Source: Entrophospora sp. SA101 (Eukaryota; Glomeromycota; Glomeromycetes; Entrophosporales; Entrophosporaceae). From it: 64,000 nt of DNA. This document shows, in pieces, positions 1 through 11,302 of this stretch. The notes under the pieces were generated by a model, which did no database searches, was not told the DNA's origin, and saw only the letters and a list, made by a program, of their open reading frames with translations. A program made the position numbers and the translations under genes. Within the stretch, counting starts at the first letter, position 1. Every line of letters begins with the position of its first letter. The stretch covers positions 1 to 64,000 of the forward strand of contig CAUDNR010000380.1 in NCBI GenBank assembly GCA_958430865.1, read 5' to 3'.

Positions 1-171
1 AACAAGAAATTCCAGCTGATTAGGCTTATATGGGTAAATATATGGTTTTTTAAAGGTATCAACAAAAACTGATTTATAGGAATCTAAAGGAGTTCATTAA
101 AAAATAATAATTTATTTTCTTAATGTTTGTATTATATATATACATATATATATACACACACACACACTCTA
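1..171. other. AT-rich flank, no gene seen
   Basis: Low-complexity AT-rich DNA that ends in a (TA)n(CA)n microsatellite at about 131-168. I see no coding signal. The microsatellite lies directly against the MITE at 172 and is mirrored by a (GT)n(AT)n run after 720. Confidence 0.6.
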
Positions 172-718
172 CCCAGGCAAAAGTTTGTGAATGATTTTTT
201 TTTAATTACACAAAATGCTACATAATAACAACGCATAAAATTTTAACATTATACAACCTATGTTCTTGTTCGCTTTTGTATAAAATTTGATGTATTTTGT
301 ATTTCTAGTACTTTATTAATTAAAAAAAAAAATTTTTTTGATTAAATTTTAAAATGTTTACAGTTTCTCAAAAATTCTCATAATAAAAATATTTAAAATT
401 ATATCATATAAAAAGCTATAATTTTGTGAATAAATTATATGATTCTAAATACTTTAATGCATCTAAATTTTATTTCTTTATTATTTTTTTCTAAAATCAT
501 GATTTGCAAAAAAATTCAATTTTAACTTTTTGATGATCTTTCAAAAAAAAGTATTTCGTTTTTTTTAATTAATAAAGTACTAGAAATACAAAATACATCA
601 AATTTTATACAAAAACGAACAAGAACATAGGCCATATAATGTTAAAATTTTATGTGTTGTTATTATGTAGCATTTTGCGTAATTAACAAAAAACATCATT
701 CACAAACTTTTGTATGGG
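172..718. mobile_element. Tc1/mariner-type MITE with ~160-bp inverted arms
   Basis: Two arms (about 172-330 and 555-718) are reverse complements of each other with only scattered mismatches. The outer ends read CCCAGGCAAAAGTTTGTG and, on the other strand, CCCATACAAAAGTTTGTG. The element is bounded by TA on both sides (170-171 and 719-720), the target duplication typical of Tc1/mariner transposons. The AT-rich centre (about 335-545) has no reading frame, so the element is non-autonomous. The flanking microsatellites are also reverse complements of each other, so the inverted arms may really extend further out. The family assignment is an inference from the TA target and terminal sequence style. 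Confidence 0.75.
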
Positions 719-720
719 TA

Positions 721-1232
721 GTGTGTGTGTATATATATTTTTGAACTTATCAATTACAAATGCCTGATTAATAATTGATTCTGCATTTTGATTTACATTA
801 ATATTAGCATGTAACCTGCTGTGAAAATTTTCAACATAATATTCATTGAAATTAACAAGATGATTCTCCAATACATTTGCAAAAGGATTTTGATTTTCTT
901 CCTAGTATATGTAATCTGAAATAAATGCCAGTATAATCTTATTATAATTTTTTCTTTTCCATCTAAGAGCAAAGTCCAGATTCTAAATAATGACAATTAA
1001 ATTATTTTGTATTTTCCGTATAATAAAGATTGTGTAGGTCGTGTAACGTGATAATTTCGAATGTCGATCAAAAACAAAATTCCATTATGCTAGGTGTCCT
1101 GCACCATACAACCCAGGAATTAGTGTTCCATCACTGCTGAAAATCATTATATCGTGTAACCTTTTGTTGTACCCCATTAAATTAACTATCCCCTAGTTCG
1201 TATAGAATTATGGTCAGGACTTGAATAAAAAG
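721..1232. other. Intergenic; possible decayed coding fragment on minus strand
   Basis: Between the MITE and the phosphatase gene. On the minus strand, about 905-745, there is a short open stretch with residues such as NEYYVENFHSRLHANINVN. It vaguely resembles a family of repeated glomeromycete hypothetical proteins that I remember only loosely. A stop and a frame change precede it. I treat it as a possible repeat-derived fragment and not as a gene. Confidence 0.25.
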
Positions 1233-3094
1233 ATGATAATTGATCAAATTGTGTTTACATTTATTAGTATTTGGTCATTAGGTTTTATTTTTATCTTAAT
1301 AACTCAAAAGGGGTTATTATTATCATTTAGTTATTATATTAAACAAGACAGCAATAACAATAATATTATTATTAACAACAATAACAATATTAATTATAAT
1401 GAAGAATTTATATTTGATATAAGAAAACATCAAAGTACCAAAAGCTCTTATCCGATCAAATCATCAACTTCACCATTAGTTAAAATACCTGACAAATGTG
1501 AATTAATACAACTTCAACTTGTTGCAAGACATGGTAAAAACAATTACAATAATTTATAATTAAAATTTTTTATATTAAGTATGTAATTATATTTATGTGT
1601 ATATTATCTAAGGTACAAGAAATCCAACATTTGGTGATATTAAAAAATTTGATTCATTAGTTGAAAAACTTACCAATACACAACAAAATTGGGTAAAATA
1701 TTATTATTATTATTGTTACCACCATCATCATCAAAAAAGAAAACTTAATTAATAATAAATCTAATTAACTTACTAGAGTCATCCATATCATTACTCACAG
1801 GCAGGTTTATTAGTAGCAAAAGGTGAAGAAGAATTATATTTGTTGGGTAAAAGATCTCGTTCAAGATATAAAAAATTTTGGCAAAATATTACATATGATC
1901 CAAATATTATAAAATTTCAAAGTTCATCAGTTGCAAGGTTAGGAGGTTTTTTTTATTAAAGTAAAAACAAATAAATAATATAAATAATATTCATTGTACA
2001 TGTAGAACTGGACAATCTGGAATTGCTTATTCACTTGGATTATTTACAGGTTATGGAACATTGAGTTTATTAAAATTGCAACCAATTTATGTTTCTTTTT
2101 TACCTAGAGTAATTATTTAATATTGTTTGATATTATATTTCTAGCAATTTCTAGCATTTCTAATATTTCTAATTTGCATGTAAAGGAATTAGATACAGAA
2201 TTGTCAATGCACCGTTCATGTCCTAAATGGGTTTCAACACTTAATAAATCCAAAAATAAACATAAATTAGAACAAGAAAAAAATTATTTAAATTTCAACG
2301 TTACATCAATATCAAAGCATCTTTCAAGAAAATTAAATATTCAACCACCACTGGAACCAAAATATCTGGAACATATTTATCGTATTTGTGGATATGATAT
2401 TTCTTTATTTGATAGAAGTGGAAAAAATATTAATAATGGTGATGGTGATGGCAATGGTAGTAGATGGTGTAATCTACTGAGGAATGATGATGTATTGTCA
2501 TTAGAATATTTTAATGATATTGGTTATTATTTTTTATATTCTTATGGCAATCAATTAAATACAAGATTGGCTTGTAGGTTTTTCACAGGCTTAGTAAATG
2601 AAGTTGAAAATCTTGCTTTTAATAAATCAAAAACTAAAGCTGTTTTACGATTTGCTCATGCTGAGACGATACTTTTTATAATTACCATGTTGGTAAGAAA
2701 GGAAATTATAAATCTAAGTTGATTATTATTTGTCTAAATTAATTAATCAAAAAAAACTTTTTTTTAGGATTTATATAAAGATGGATTCTCTTTAAATTTT
2801 AACTTAACATCAGATCAAGTTTCTTTGCGCAAATTTAAAACAAGCAAGATTGCACCTTTTGGATCTAATATATATTTTGAAATTTATCAGTGTGATTATA
2901 ATAATGGTAGTAATGATAATAATAAGAATTACAAAAATATCATGAAATCAATTTACATTCAAGTGTTATTGAATGAAAAAATTATAACTTTACCAAACTG
3001 TAGAAGTGAATTTTGTGCTTGGAATGATTTTAAAAAATTATTGGGCAATAATATTGATTGTAATTTTAATGAATTATGTAAATTAGATAAATAA
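1233..3094 (+). CDS. MINPP1: Multiple inositol polyphosphate phosphatase (MINPP-type histidine phosphatase)
   Basis: Histidine acid phosphatase of the MINPP branch, expected to remove phosphates from inositol polyphosphates (phytate-like substrates) in the secretory pathway or outside the cell. Hand-derived exons: 1233-1533, 1613-1692, 1777-1937, 2006-2108, 2186-2692, 2768-3094, giving 492 aa, close to the family's usual ~490. The active-site motif RHGTRNP is split across intron 1 (VARHG / TRNPTFGD). The second catalytic motif is HAE (FAHAETILF, exon 5), which distinguishes MINPP enzymes from HD-type phytases. A hydrophobic N-terminal stretch (about residues 5-30) looks like a signal peptide or signal anchor, followed by an Asn-rich segment. 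I chose the first ATG of the frame (1233); upstream the frame has no other ATG. No neighbour suggests a pathway link. Confidence 0.85.
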
Positions 3095-3250
3095 CAATAG
3101 AAATTATAGAAATTGATAAATTTGCAAAAATAATTTATTTATGATATATTACCTGTATATGTAAATTATAATGATCTCAATTTATTTTCTAATCATCAAC
3201 CAACTGGTAAATATTATTATGTTGTGGTTGACAAATCAGATTTGTTATTA
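3095..3250. other. Short intergenic spacer
   Basis: Downstream region of the phosphatase gene, AT-rich, running to the TA dinucleotide (3249-3250) at which the pogo-like element is inserted. No coding signal. Confidence 0.5.
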
Positions 3251-3474
3251 CAGTTCACTCTCTCTATAATGGCCTCCATTCTATAACGCACTGTGAATCA
3301 GAAACCAAATTTTTACTATATAAAAACCTTACTCTATAACGGTTTTCTTAATTAAATTTCCTATAGCGTATAACGGTCAGCCTCTGAAAATTCTCTCATA
3401 TGTTTTATATGTTGTCTATAACGGCCGACGATCATGATCTGAGGTAATCATTACCAAATTAAGAAATTCAGTGT

Positions 3475-3552
3475 GTCACAATTATTAATATTAATAATTT
3501 GAACGTGCTTATTGTCACAATTATTAATATTAATAATTTGAACGTGCTTATT
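3475..3552. repeat. 39-bp tandem duplication inside the pogo-like element
   Basis: Two consecutive identical 39-bp units (3475-3513 and 3514-3552), each beginning GTCACAATTATTAATATTAA and followed by a partial third start (GTCACAAT). They lie just upstream of the transposase remnant. Confidence 0.9.
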
Positions 3553-3599
3553 GTCACAATGCTCCCACTCATTCTATTTCTGAATCAACAAATTTAATT

Positions 3600-4030
3600 A
3601 ATGTAAGAGTTTACTTCTTACCAAACACAACAACATTTTTACAACCATGTGATGCCTGGATAATTAACAACTTCAAGGTGAACTACAAAAAATTTTTCTT
3701 GCAAAAAAATTAGTGATTATGAAGAAGAGAGAAATAAACGGTCAAGAATATGAAAAAATTTCAATTAAACATGCAATTAAATTTACAGCAAAAGTTTGGA
3801 AAAAAGTTACCAGTCAAACTATAGTTAACTGCTGGAAAAAACTGGTATTTTACCTGATTATGATATTAATTCCAACGAAATTGAAAATATGTCATCAATT
3901 TTAAATTCATTGAATGTAAGAGAGCTCAATGATTTGCAAAAATTGATTGATGAACTTACATTTCCTAATCCTATATCTGTGTCTGAATACATTGAAATTG
4001 ATGACTCTCATGTAAGTGATGAATAAATCT
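3600..4030 (+). pseudogene. Remnant of DDE_1 (Tigger/CENP-B-like) transposase
   Basis: Translation gives the third-aspartate region FLPNTTTFLQPCDAWIINNF, which matches the hallmark LPxNTTxxxQPxD block of DDE_1 transposases. It continues through a WKKVTSQTIVNCWKK segment and an ELNDLQKLIDEL / SVSEYIEID tail typical of Tigger proteins. The frame is broken: the A-run in the WKK codons (about 3832-3842) shifts the frame, because KTGILPDYD reads in the next frame. Another shift lies near 3700. The N-terminal HTH and first two catalytic acidic residues are absent. Non-functional. Confidence 0.8.
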
Positions 4031-4460
4031 AAATGACATAATTACAATAATTAATCCACCAGAAGAAAATGAAAGCCAGGAAGAAATAATGAAGAACTTC
4101 CACCTGTTACAAATAAAGAAGCCTTGCCAGAAATAAAAACATTAGAAATTTACATTGACCAGCAATCAGAATTAAATGAGGATGTTTTTAAATTATTGAA
4201 AAGTCTTAAAAGAAAAATTAAAAAAATTGATTTTAACCCACAACAATAATCCACACTAGATAACTTTTTTAATATTGAATAAATATGCAAATTATAAATA
4301 GTTTATTTTCATTTATTTCATTTATTTTTTAAATATTTTATCGTATAAAAAATATATTGTATCGCATTATAATTTATCACATGACTATGATCAGCAAACT
4401 CTCTATAACGGCCTTTTTTTGCCAAATCAGGCGGGCTGTTATAGAGAGAGTGAACTGTAT

Positions 4461-6598
4461 ATATATAATATATATGTATGTATGTATAAATAAATTTTCT
4501 TTTCTTTTAACTTATATATATTACATATTAATAACATCTTCATCAGATCTTGCTAATGTCAATAATAAATAAATATCTTTTAATTTAATCATTACATTTT
4601 TAATATATATAATAGAAAATTAGTAATAATGAAAACTAATCTTTAAAAATAATTACCCAAAAAAAACCAACTAACATTATTTCCATTTTGTTAATGAAAG
4701 GAGTCTGTTATGTGAATTCATTTTTGTTTGAAAATATTAAATAAATATCACCAAGTTAATAAATTTGTTTGATATAACTCTCTATTTCATCCATTATATA
4801 TATATATTATTATATCAATTTAGATAAAATGTTCATTGTAAACTCCAAAGATTGAAGTTGTGCATGTTATCCAATTTCTTAATTTATTATTATTATAATA
4901 TAGGACTTATAGAACTAGTAGTCCTACTTCATGTTAAGATTATCACTTATTGATATTTGTTTACCCTGGCAAAAAATACATTGAAAAATAAAGGTTTTTT
5001 CATATATTTGTTATTTTTTATGATTCAAGTAACAATCGATTAGATCAGGCATGAAAGCGTAATTTTTTTTCATATATAAAATTCAAAAAAATTTGTGAGC
5101 AACACTTCACCCCTGTAGATCCGCAATATCCACAACATTTTCGTCGTCAGTTTTTTTATTTTCTTGGATTGATCTTATGACGAGAAATTGATTTGTGTGT
5201 TCTCTTAAATTGATAAATTATTTTTTGTCCTTGATTTCCATTCGTCCAAATTTTTTTCAAATTAATATATTTTCAAATACTTTTTTCAAAATACAAGGAT
5301 CTTGATTGCATATACTTGTGTTGCAATTTGAATAAATAAAATTTACAATTTCATGATACATAATGTGTGCATGCATGTGTTAATTAATAAATAAACAAAT
5401 ATATACATATTAAATTTTTTTTCAATTCACACCACTTTATTATTATAATGAACGAGAGATGTATTTTTGTGTAACAATTTATTTACATTGTTTTTTTTTG
5501 TACATGTTTGGCAACAAAAATTAATTTTTTTTATGACGTAAAAAAAATAAAAGAGGAAAAAAAGCAGTCACACAAATGACGGCATTGACACGATAAATGG
5601 AGTTTTTTCCGGAATTAAAAAATCTACCATTAATTGGTTTCCTGTTTATATTAGTTCCAGGTTCATGACGTAATTTGTTCTTTTTAAAGTAAGGCTTTAT
5701 AGTACATATTATTTCCTCTTTAACAACGACGTTCTTGCGTGTGTGTATATAAATAAAATAAATTGTTATATCGTTTTCGTTGTTTTCATTGAGTGAAAAA
5801 TGTTGTTGTGTCGAATTTAATTTCGGAGTTGCTAATATTTATATTTGTTTCCCAAACAAAATATAAACATCATTATTGAATCCTTCTTTTTATGTAAAAA
5901 TTTTTTATGCGCGAAACATTTTCAAATAAGAAAAAGGAAAACTTGTCCTGCATCTTATTTCTTATGCATGATAACGATTCCTTCTTATTGTTGATTTTGT
6001 GTCGTTTTTCCTTCTTTTCATCTTCATTTATGAAATTAATACAAAAAATCTGATTTTGAAGGTCTAGGCTGGTCTTTCTTTCTTTCGTGCCATTCGTTTA
6101 TTCAATGATCCAAAAAAAAAATTTAGTGATTGATAAATAAAGCATCATGAGTATAAACATAAACCTAAATATAATTTTTTTCTTATTTTAAAAGAAATTG
6201 GAGGTGATTCGAACCTAAAGCGGCTGTTGTTAAGATGGTGTGATCAAATAGATTGTATAGATATGTATGATATGATATCATTATACATGACTTTATATAT
6301 ATCACGCCACAGCTGATTAAAGTTGATAATGACACGATAAATTGTGTTTACACATTATTATATTATTGGTAATTTTTTAAACGAAGCGATCTATCAAAAC
6401 ACCAAAAATATATTCACTCTTTTCATTCAACTCATTCATTACCAATAAATCACCATTTATATTATCTTATTTGTTTATAAAAAAAAGAAATATTATCGAA
6501 AAAAAAATTTTCAAAAAATATAAATATTTTCCTAATTCTACTATATACACCAAAAAAATATTTTTAATATTTTTCTTCGTTATAATATATATAATAGA
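4461..6598. other. 2.1-kb intergenic region
   Basis: AT-rich non-coding DNA with many poly-A/T runs and stop codons in all frames. It holds the presumed promoter of the F-box gene at its right end, with a long A/T stretch at about 6475-6595. I found no tRNA, no long inverted repeat and no protein-like stretch. Confidence 0.5.
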
Positions 6599-8774
6599 AT
6601 GAAATATTTAGGACTTGGTGATTTATGTTTAAGAAATATATACGAAATAATTATGAGGGAAGAAGAAAATTATTTGATAAGGAGAAGAACTTTACATTCA
6701 TGTGTATTAACGAATAGACAATGGTGTGTGGTGGGAATACCTTACCTGTGGAGCGACCCATTTTTCACAAGATTACAACCTAAACAGGCAAAAAAATTAT
6801 TAGATGCCTATATCACAAACTTCTCTAAAGAAGATAAACTAAAATTACAAACAACTAACATCGACGATGGTAATACATTATTTGATTACATCACATTTAT
6901 GAGATCATTGGTTATTGGTAATGTTGTGGAGGCTGTTGGCGATTGGTTATCAGTGATGGAAGGAGGAATTACTAATCATCAAATGAAGGCAACGATTAAA
7001 GAAAAATCACTGTTTGATATATTGTTATCTAATATTTTGACATATTCTTTAAATCTGAATCATATTATATTAAATTCAGAAAACAAAACCACAACTAATG
7101 TATTTGATTTGGTTTCATCTAATGTTAACATTATGAATTTAAGAGAACTTACTGGTTTGGGTGAATATAGAGCAGGATTATACTTGAAAGCATCACATGT
7201 TATACGAAATCTTCGTGTCCTACGATTATCGTTGAATTATTTCGAATATCCGTTACACTCAACTACCGTAGACGATATCACAAAATTTATCCAATCGCAA
7301 GATCAACTTTTGGAATTATCAATCGAGAATAAATTGATTTGTGATTGTTGCAGAAACGATAGTTCATTTGCTTTAGATTTAAGCCCCATTTTTAATTCTT
7401 TACAAAGACAACAACGACAATTAAGTGACGATGTTAATATTGGCAATAGTGATAGTGATAATGGTAATAATAATAAAGGTATTACTTTAGGCAGTTATAG
7501 TTTACTGACCTATTTAAATCTTTACGATGTGAATTTCTTTGGCGAATTTCCTTTAATCATTTTTGGAGAATTACAAAATTTAAAAGGCTTAGAAATTGTT
7601 AGATGTTATAATTTTGCTAAAGAAAATGAAGATGTAGTGGTAGAGCAAAAAGAAAAAAGTTCATCATCACCGCCGTTGTCATCTTCCTCTTCCCAATTTT
7701 GTGGGCAATTTTTTAATTCTTTGGAATCTTTAACGATCCACTATTCATCAATACCAATTGAGACGTTAAAATATATTTTGAAAAATTCGAATAAAAAACT
7801 AATAAAGTTAAAATTAATTGGCATAGAAAGTTTATTATTACATAAAAAAAGTTTATTGGAATTTTGTGGCAAGCATAATAAAAATCTCGAGTATTTACTA
7901 ACATTTGTAAATATAAACGTTGAGTCAACAAAAATTTCGTCATTTTTCGAATCTTGTAAAAATTTAAAACATTTCGAAATCGTAGATTCGATTGGTAACG
8001 AATTAGATTATATACGTAGTGTTAATCATATTTTTTACAGCAATAGAAACAGTAATAATGTTTACGATAGATCGTCTTCTAGAACAACAACAACAACGTC
8101 ATCATCATCAACATCATCATCAACATCATCACCACCATCACCACCATCAAGTTCTTCTTCTTCTTCTTCTTCTACAGCAACAACTATGACAAGTATATCA
8201 ACAATTAGAACAACTAGCTCATCATCGTTATCGTCATTTTCTAATACCTTCGCTTCAAATGTTATAGATTTATCGGATTGTTTAGCAGAAATTGGATCAT
8301 CGATACCAATAAATCTTCAAGTTTTCAAGTTAAATATTAAATGTACATTTACATTGCAATCGTTCAAACTATTTTTAGAAAATATCAAAAGAAGTGTTGA
8401 CGATGAGAAAGAGGGGAGTAAAAATGTAAAGTTAAAATATTTGGGATTTCCTTTATTTAGAAACTTCACAATGGATTATTTAATGGCTTTAATGGAAAAT
8501 ATAGAGTATCAATTGAAATGGTTGGATATTTATAGTTCTAGCATAGAAGATGAATTAGATAATGAGATAATTTCAAAACTGTCAAAAGTAATCAAGAATA
8601 TTGATGGAAATTGTATAAATATTAGAAGGTATTATTTATTTATTATTTTTTTCTATCGCTGGCTTATTTACAAACACTTTTTTTTCCTAATTATTATTAT
8701 ATTATATTATTATTAGCGAATATAAAAGTGATGTAGAATACTATGAAAATATAATTAATCAAATAATTTTTTGA
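6599..8774 (+). CDS. F-box / leucine-rich-repeat-like protein
   Basis: Probable substrate receptor of an SCF ubiquitin ligase. Two exons: 6599-8628 and 8717-8774 (88-bp intron), 695 aa. The N-terminus (about residues 1-55) has an F-box-like segment with TNRQWCVVGIPYLWSDPF, the pattern seen in the large F-box families of arbuscular mycorrhizal fungi. It lacks the usual LPxE opening, so the F-box is divergent. The remainder contains loosely spaced Leu/Ile-rich repeats (LRVLRLSLNYF, LTYLNLYDVNF, LKGLEIVRCYNF, LKHFEIVDSI) consistent with LRRs. A Ser/Thr-rich low-complexity insertion (about residues 485-550) made of TCA/TCT/ACA codon runs separates the C-terminal LRR part. The short second exon replaces a read-through tail of intron translation (hydrophobic, Phe-rich), which is why I prefer the spliced model. 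Target unknown. Confidence 0.75.
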
Positions 8775-9945
8775 GAATAAAAAATTTGCATATAAAGAAA
8801 GATGTGGGAATATTATTCGATTATATAATTAATATTCGATTATGAAATATGTATATTAATATGAAATATTTAATTAATTTTATGATCAAATATGTCAATC
8901 AATTAATTAATTAATATTAATATATATGCGTTGCTAGTGTGGCTTAGAAGAACTCCAAATCGTAATAGTATCCCAAGCCATTTAAAAACTGCATGAGGCA
9001 ATGTAAAGTGTTTTAACAAACACAATAATTTCTTTGATTCAAAGGTATTGGATGAAGTATACATCAATTTAATTTACTCCTGCATATTAAATTATTATTT
9101 TAAAATGATAACTAATATTAGATGTATGAAGATTACTGATCCATTAATGTATTTATTATTGCAAACTTTAATTCTTAAAGTATTTGATCATTTTTGTGGT
9201 TTTGCGTGTGCAAATAAATAGGAAGAGAGAACATAAGTGAAAGAAAAGTGTATGGGAGATGATAACATAAGCTTGGATACAATATTAAAAATCCAAAAAC
9301 GACAAATTTCTTGTTTTTTTTTTTGATTTTTGTAAAATAAATAAATGATGTGTATATTTGTTGTATATATACCGGGCATTCCATAAATAATTAATCTAAC
9401 TATAAATTTTTTTGTCCTTTTAAAAATAGTATAGTGCCTATTTATTAATAGATAATTGATTTGATTGGTTGGGAGGTGTCTGCGTTTCGGGATTCGCAAA
9501 AAAATAGATTAGTAAAACAAAAAAATATTCACAATGACAATCTTTTAATTACGGGAGCAAGGGAGTGAGTTAAGAAAGGAGCGAAATCTTAATGCAAGTA
9601 ATTGTTTACATCAATATTTTACATTGAGCAAATTGTTTCAATAAGCTATTAATATTTTCTTTGTCGTTTATTTATGTGTCGTGTACCCGAAAATAAAATA
9701 AAATGCACTAAAATAAGAAAATCAAAAAATAGAAAAAAAAAATTTTTTTTTATATAAATAGGTGTTTCATTTACTCGCTTTCCTTTTCGTCGAAAAATTA
9801 TTATAAATAAATTTTCGATATTAATTAACATAAATTCTCACAATTTTATTAATTAAAAAAAAAGACTAATAATAATTTTATTTTTTAATTATTTAAAAAT
9901 ACATAACAAATATTCATCATCTAACTTTACGATTAATATTTAAAT
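8775..9945. other. 1.2-kb intergenic region
   Basis: AT-rich. Short open stretches on the minus strand (about 9175-9500, 9650-9830) look like chance ORFs rich in Ile/Lys/Phe/Tyr with no protein-like pattern. The right end is the presumed promoter of the secreted-protein gene. Confidence 0.5.
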
Positions 9946-10557
9946 ATGAATAAAAATTTCATTTCAAAATCATCTTTTATTTATGTTTTATTTTTCATCA
10001 TCGTCGCCACCACTCTTCTAAGTACTGCCACAGTTTCTGCTTCATCAACAGCACAAAACTCTCCGTCTAAGTTAAAGAAAAGAACAAACACATGTCCATA
10101 TAATAAAAGATCATTATTTAAACGTACTTCCGAGCCACCACAACAATGTTCTTGTGCTCTTGCCCAAGCCGTATTCACTGGTACATTCACGGGTTTAGTA
10201 GTGTTATCACAAAATGAATGTGGTTCAACAAGATTCGTTGGTCAATTCTCTAGTGGGTTTCAAGCAGGTCACAATTACACTTTTAAAGTATTTGATAAAT
10301 GTGGAAACGAAGTTCAAGATATCACTCAGGATTTGAATGTTCAAATTAATAGTAACGGCGGAACAGCTCCTTTCAATGCACAAGTTGACGATCTTAATCT
10401 TAATTGTGACAACCATGGAATCTTATCATCAACTTCAACTTCTCCATCATCAAGAAGAAAACGTACTTGTACTGGAAATACTAAAAGAATTGGAGAACCA
10501 ACTTTGGTAGTCGAGGATGGTAAAGAACAATATCCAGCTAACATCTCTTCATTATAA
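9946..10557 (+). CDS. Small secreted protein with Kex2-type sites
   Basis: Single-exon gene, 203 aa. Residues 1-10 are polar and basic, 11-32 form a hydrophobic core (FIYVLFFIIVATTLLSTATV) and an Ala/Ser-rich stretch follows, so this is a signal peptide with a likely cut near 32-36. Dibasic Kex2-type sites follow: KKR46, KR55, KR60, RRKR173 and KR181. They would release two short Cys-containing peptides, TNTCPYNKR and TCTGNTKR. The central domain (about 65-160) has the pattern CSCALAQAVFTGTFTGLVVL...FKVFDKCG...GGTAPF...DLNLNC, with Cys at 50, 68, 70, 92, 119, 154 and 175. I remember similar repeated secreted proteins from Rhizophagus-type fungi, but I cannot name a function. The N-glycosylation sequon NYT (110-112) fits secretion. 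Could be a cell-surface or effector-like protein; function unknown. Confidence 0.75.
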   Translation: MNKNFISKSSFIYVLFFIIVATTLLSTATVSASSTAQNSPSKLKKRTNTCPYNKRSLFKRTSEPPQQCSCALAQAVFTGTFTGLVVLSQNECGSTRFVGQFSSGFQAGHNYTFKVFDKCGNEVQDITQDLNVQINSNGGTAPFNAQVDDLNLNCDNHGILSSTSTSPSSRRKRTCTGNTKRIGEPTLVVEDGKEQYPANISSL

Positions 10558-11302
10558 TTATTAAATAAACAATTTAATTATAGTAATTATTATTAATAAT
10601 AATAATAATGGTAATAATGTATACAACGAGTTTTTGTTCTTGCTTAAAAGAACATTTTTATATTTAATTAATAGATTTTAATTTTTAAAAGATTGTTTTA
10701 CTAAAATTAATAAATTTGAATTAAAATTACTACGTAATGAATGGGGTGCCTAAATTATTTGCCCTATAAATATATACTTTTCAGGGCCATTTTTAAAAGG
10801 ATTATGTGAGAATTGTAAAAAAATATTTATTACGTTACACCAAACATATTTGTAATATCCATTTCATTATTGTGTGACAAATCTATCATCTTTTATAAAT
10901 ACATGAATTTGTCGATCATAAAATGATTTATAAATTTATAAATATATATATAAATATTGACAAAAAATTCCCCCACTTGCAAAAATTATTATTAACAAAA
11001 AAAAATAATAAATAATTATGATGATTATTTAACATTTTTTTATATAATAATAAATTTGCACCCATCTACACACTTAAAACACACACATCGATAATTTATT
11101 ATTAACGCATTTTATCTTTATTTTTTTTTCTATTTAAAAAAAAAACAATTTACAAAAAAAAAAATATTTTTTCAAAAAAAATTTTCATTATTTTTCTAAT
11201 CAACCAATCAATTTACTTTCACGTTAAATTTTCAAAAAAAAAAAACATCATCGTGTTTTGTCAATCTTTACCCTACCCAATCAATAAATCAATCGAAAAA
11301 TA
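10558..11302. other. Intergenic, promoter of MOT1
   Basis: Non-coding AT-rich DNA, including long A- and T-runs just before the MOT1 start (about 11120-11250). No coding or RNA signal seen. Confidence 0.5.

Larger units (their letters stand above)
3251..4458 (+). mobile_element. Deleted pogo/Tigger-like DNA transposon
   Basis: A 1208-bp element with near-perfect terminal inverted repeats CAGTTCACTCTCTCTATAA (3251) and TTATAGAGAGAGTGAACTG (ending 4458). It is flanked by TA on both sides (3249-3250, 4459-4460), as expected of pogo/Tc1/mariner insertion. Sub-terminal copies of a TATAACGG motif recur near both ends (about 3289-3420 and 4400-4415). The interior holds only the C-terminal part of a DDE_1 transposase. 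The DNA-binding half and the first catalytic region are missing, so this is a non-autonomous deletion derivative. Confidence 0.85.

Noticed and set aside
4964..5118. Possible second MITE beginning TACCCTGGCAAAAA
   Set aside because: The candidate right end does not pair with the left beyond a few bases.
8931..9010. Possible tRNA-like GC-richer stretch
   Set aside because: No cloverleaf arms or T-loop consensus could be built on either strand.
9981..10544. Three open frames antisense to the secreted-protein gene
   Set aside because: Shadow frames; the sense frame has a signal peptide, ordered cysteines and dibasic sites.
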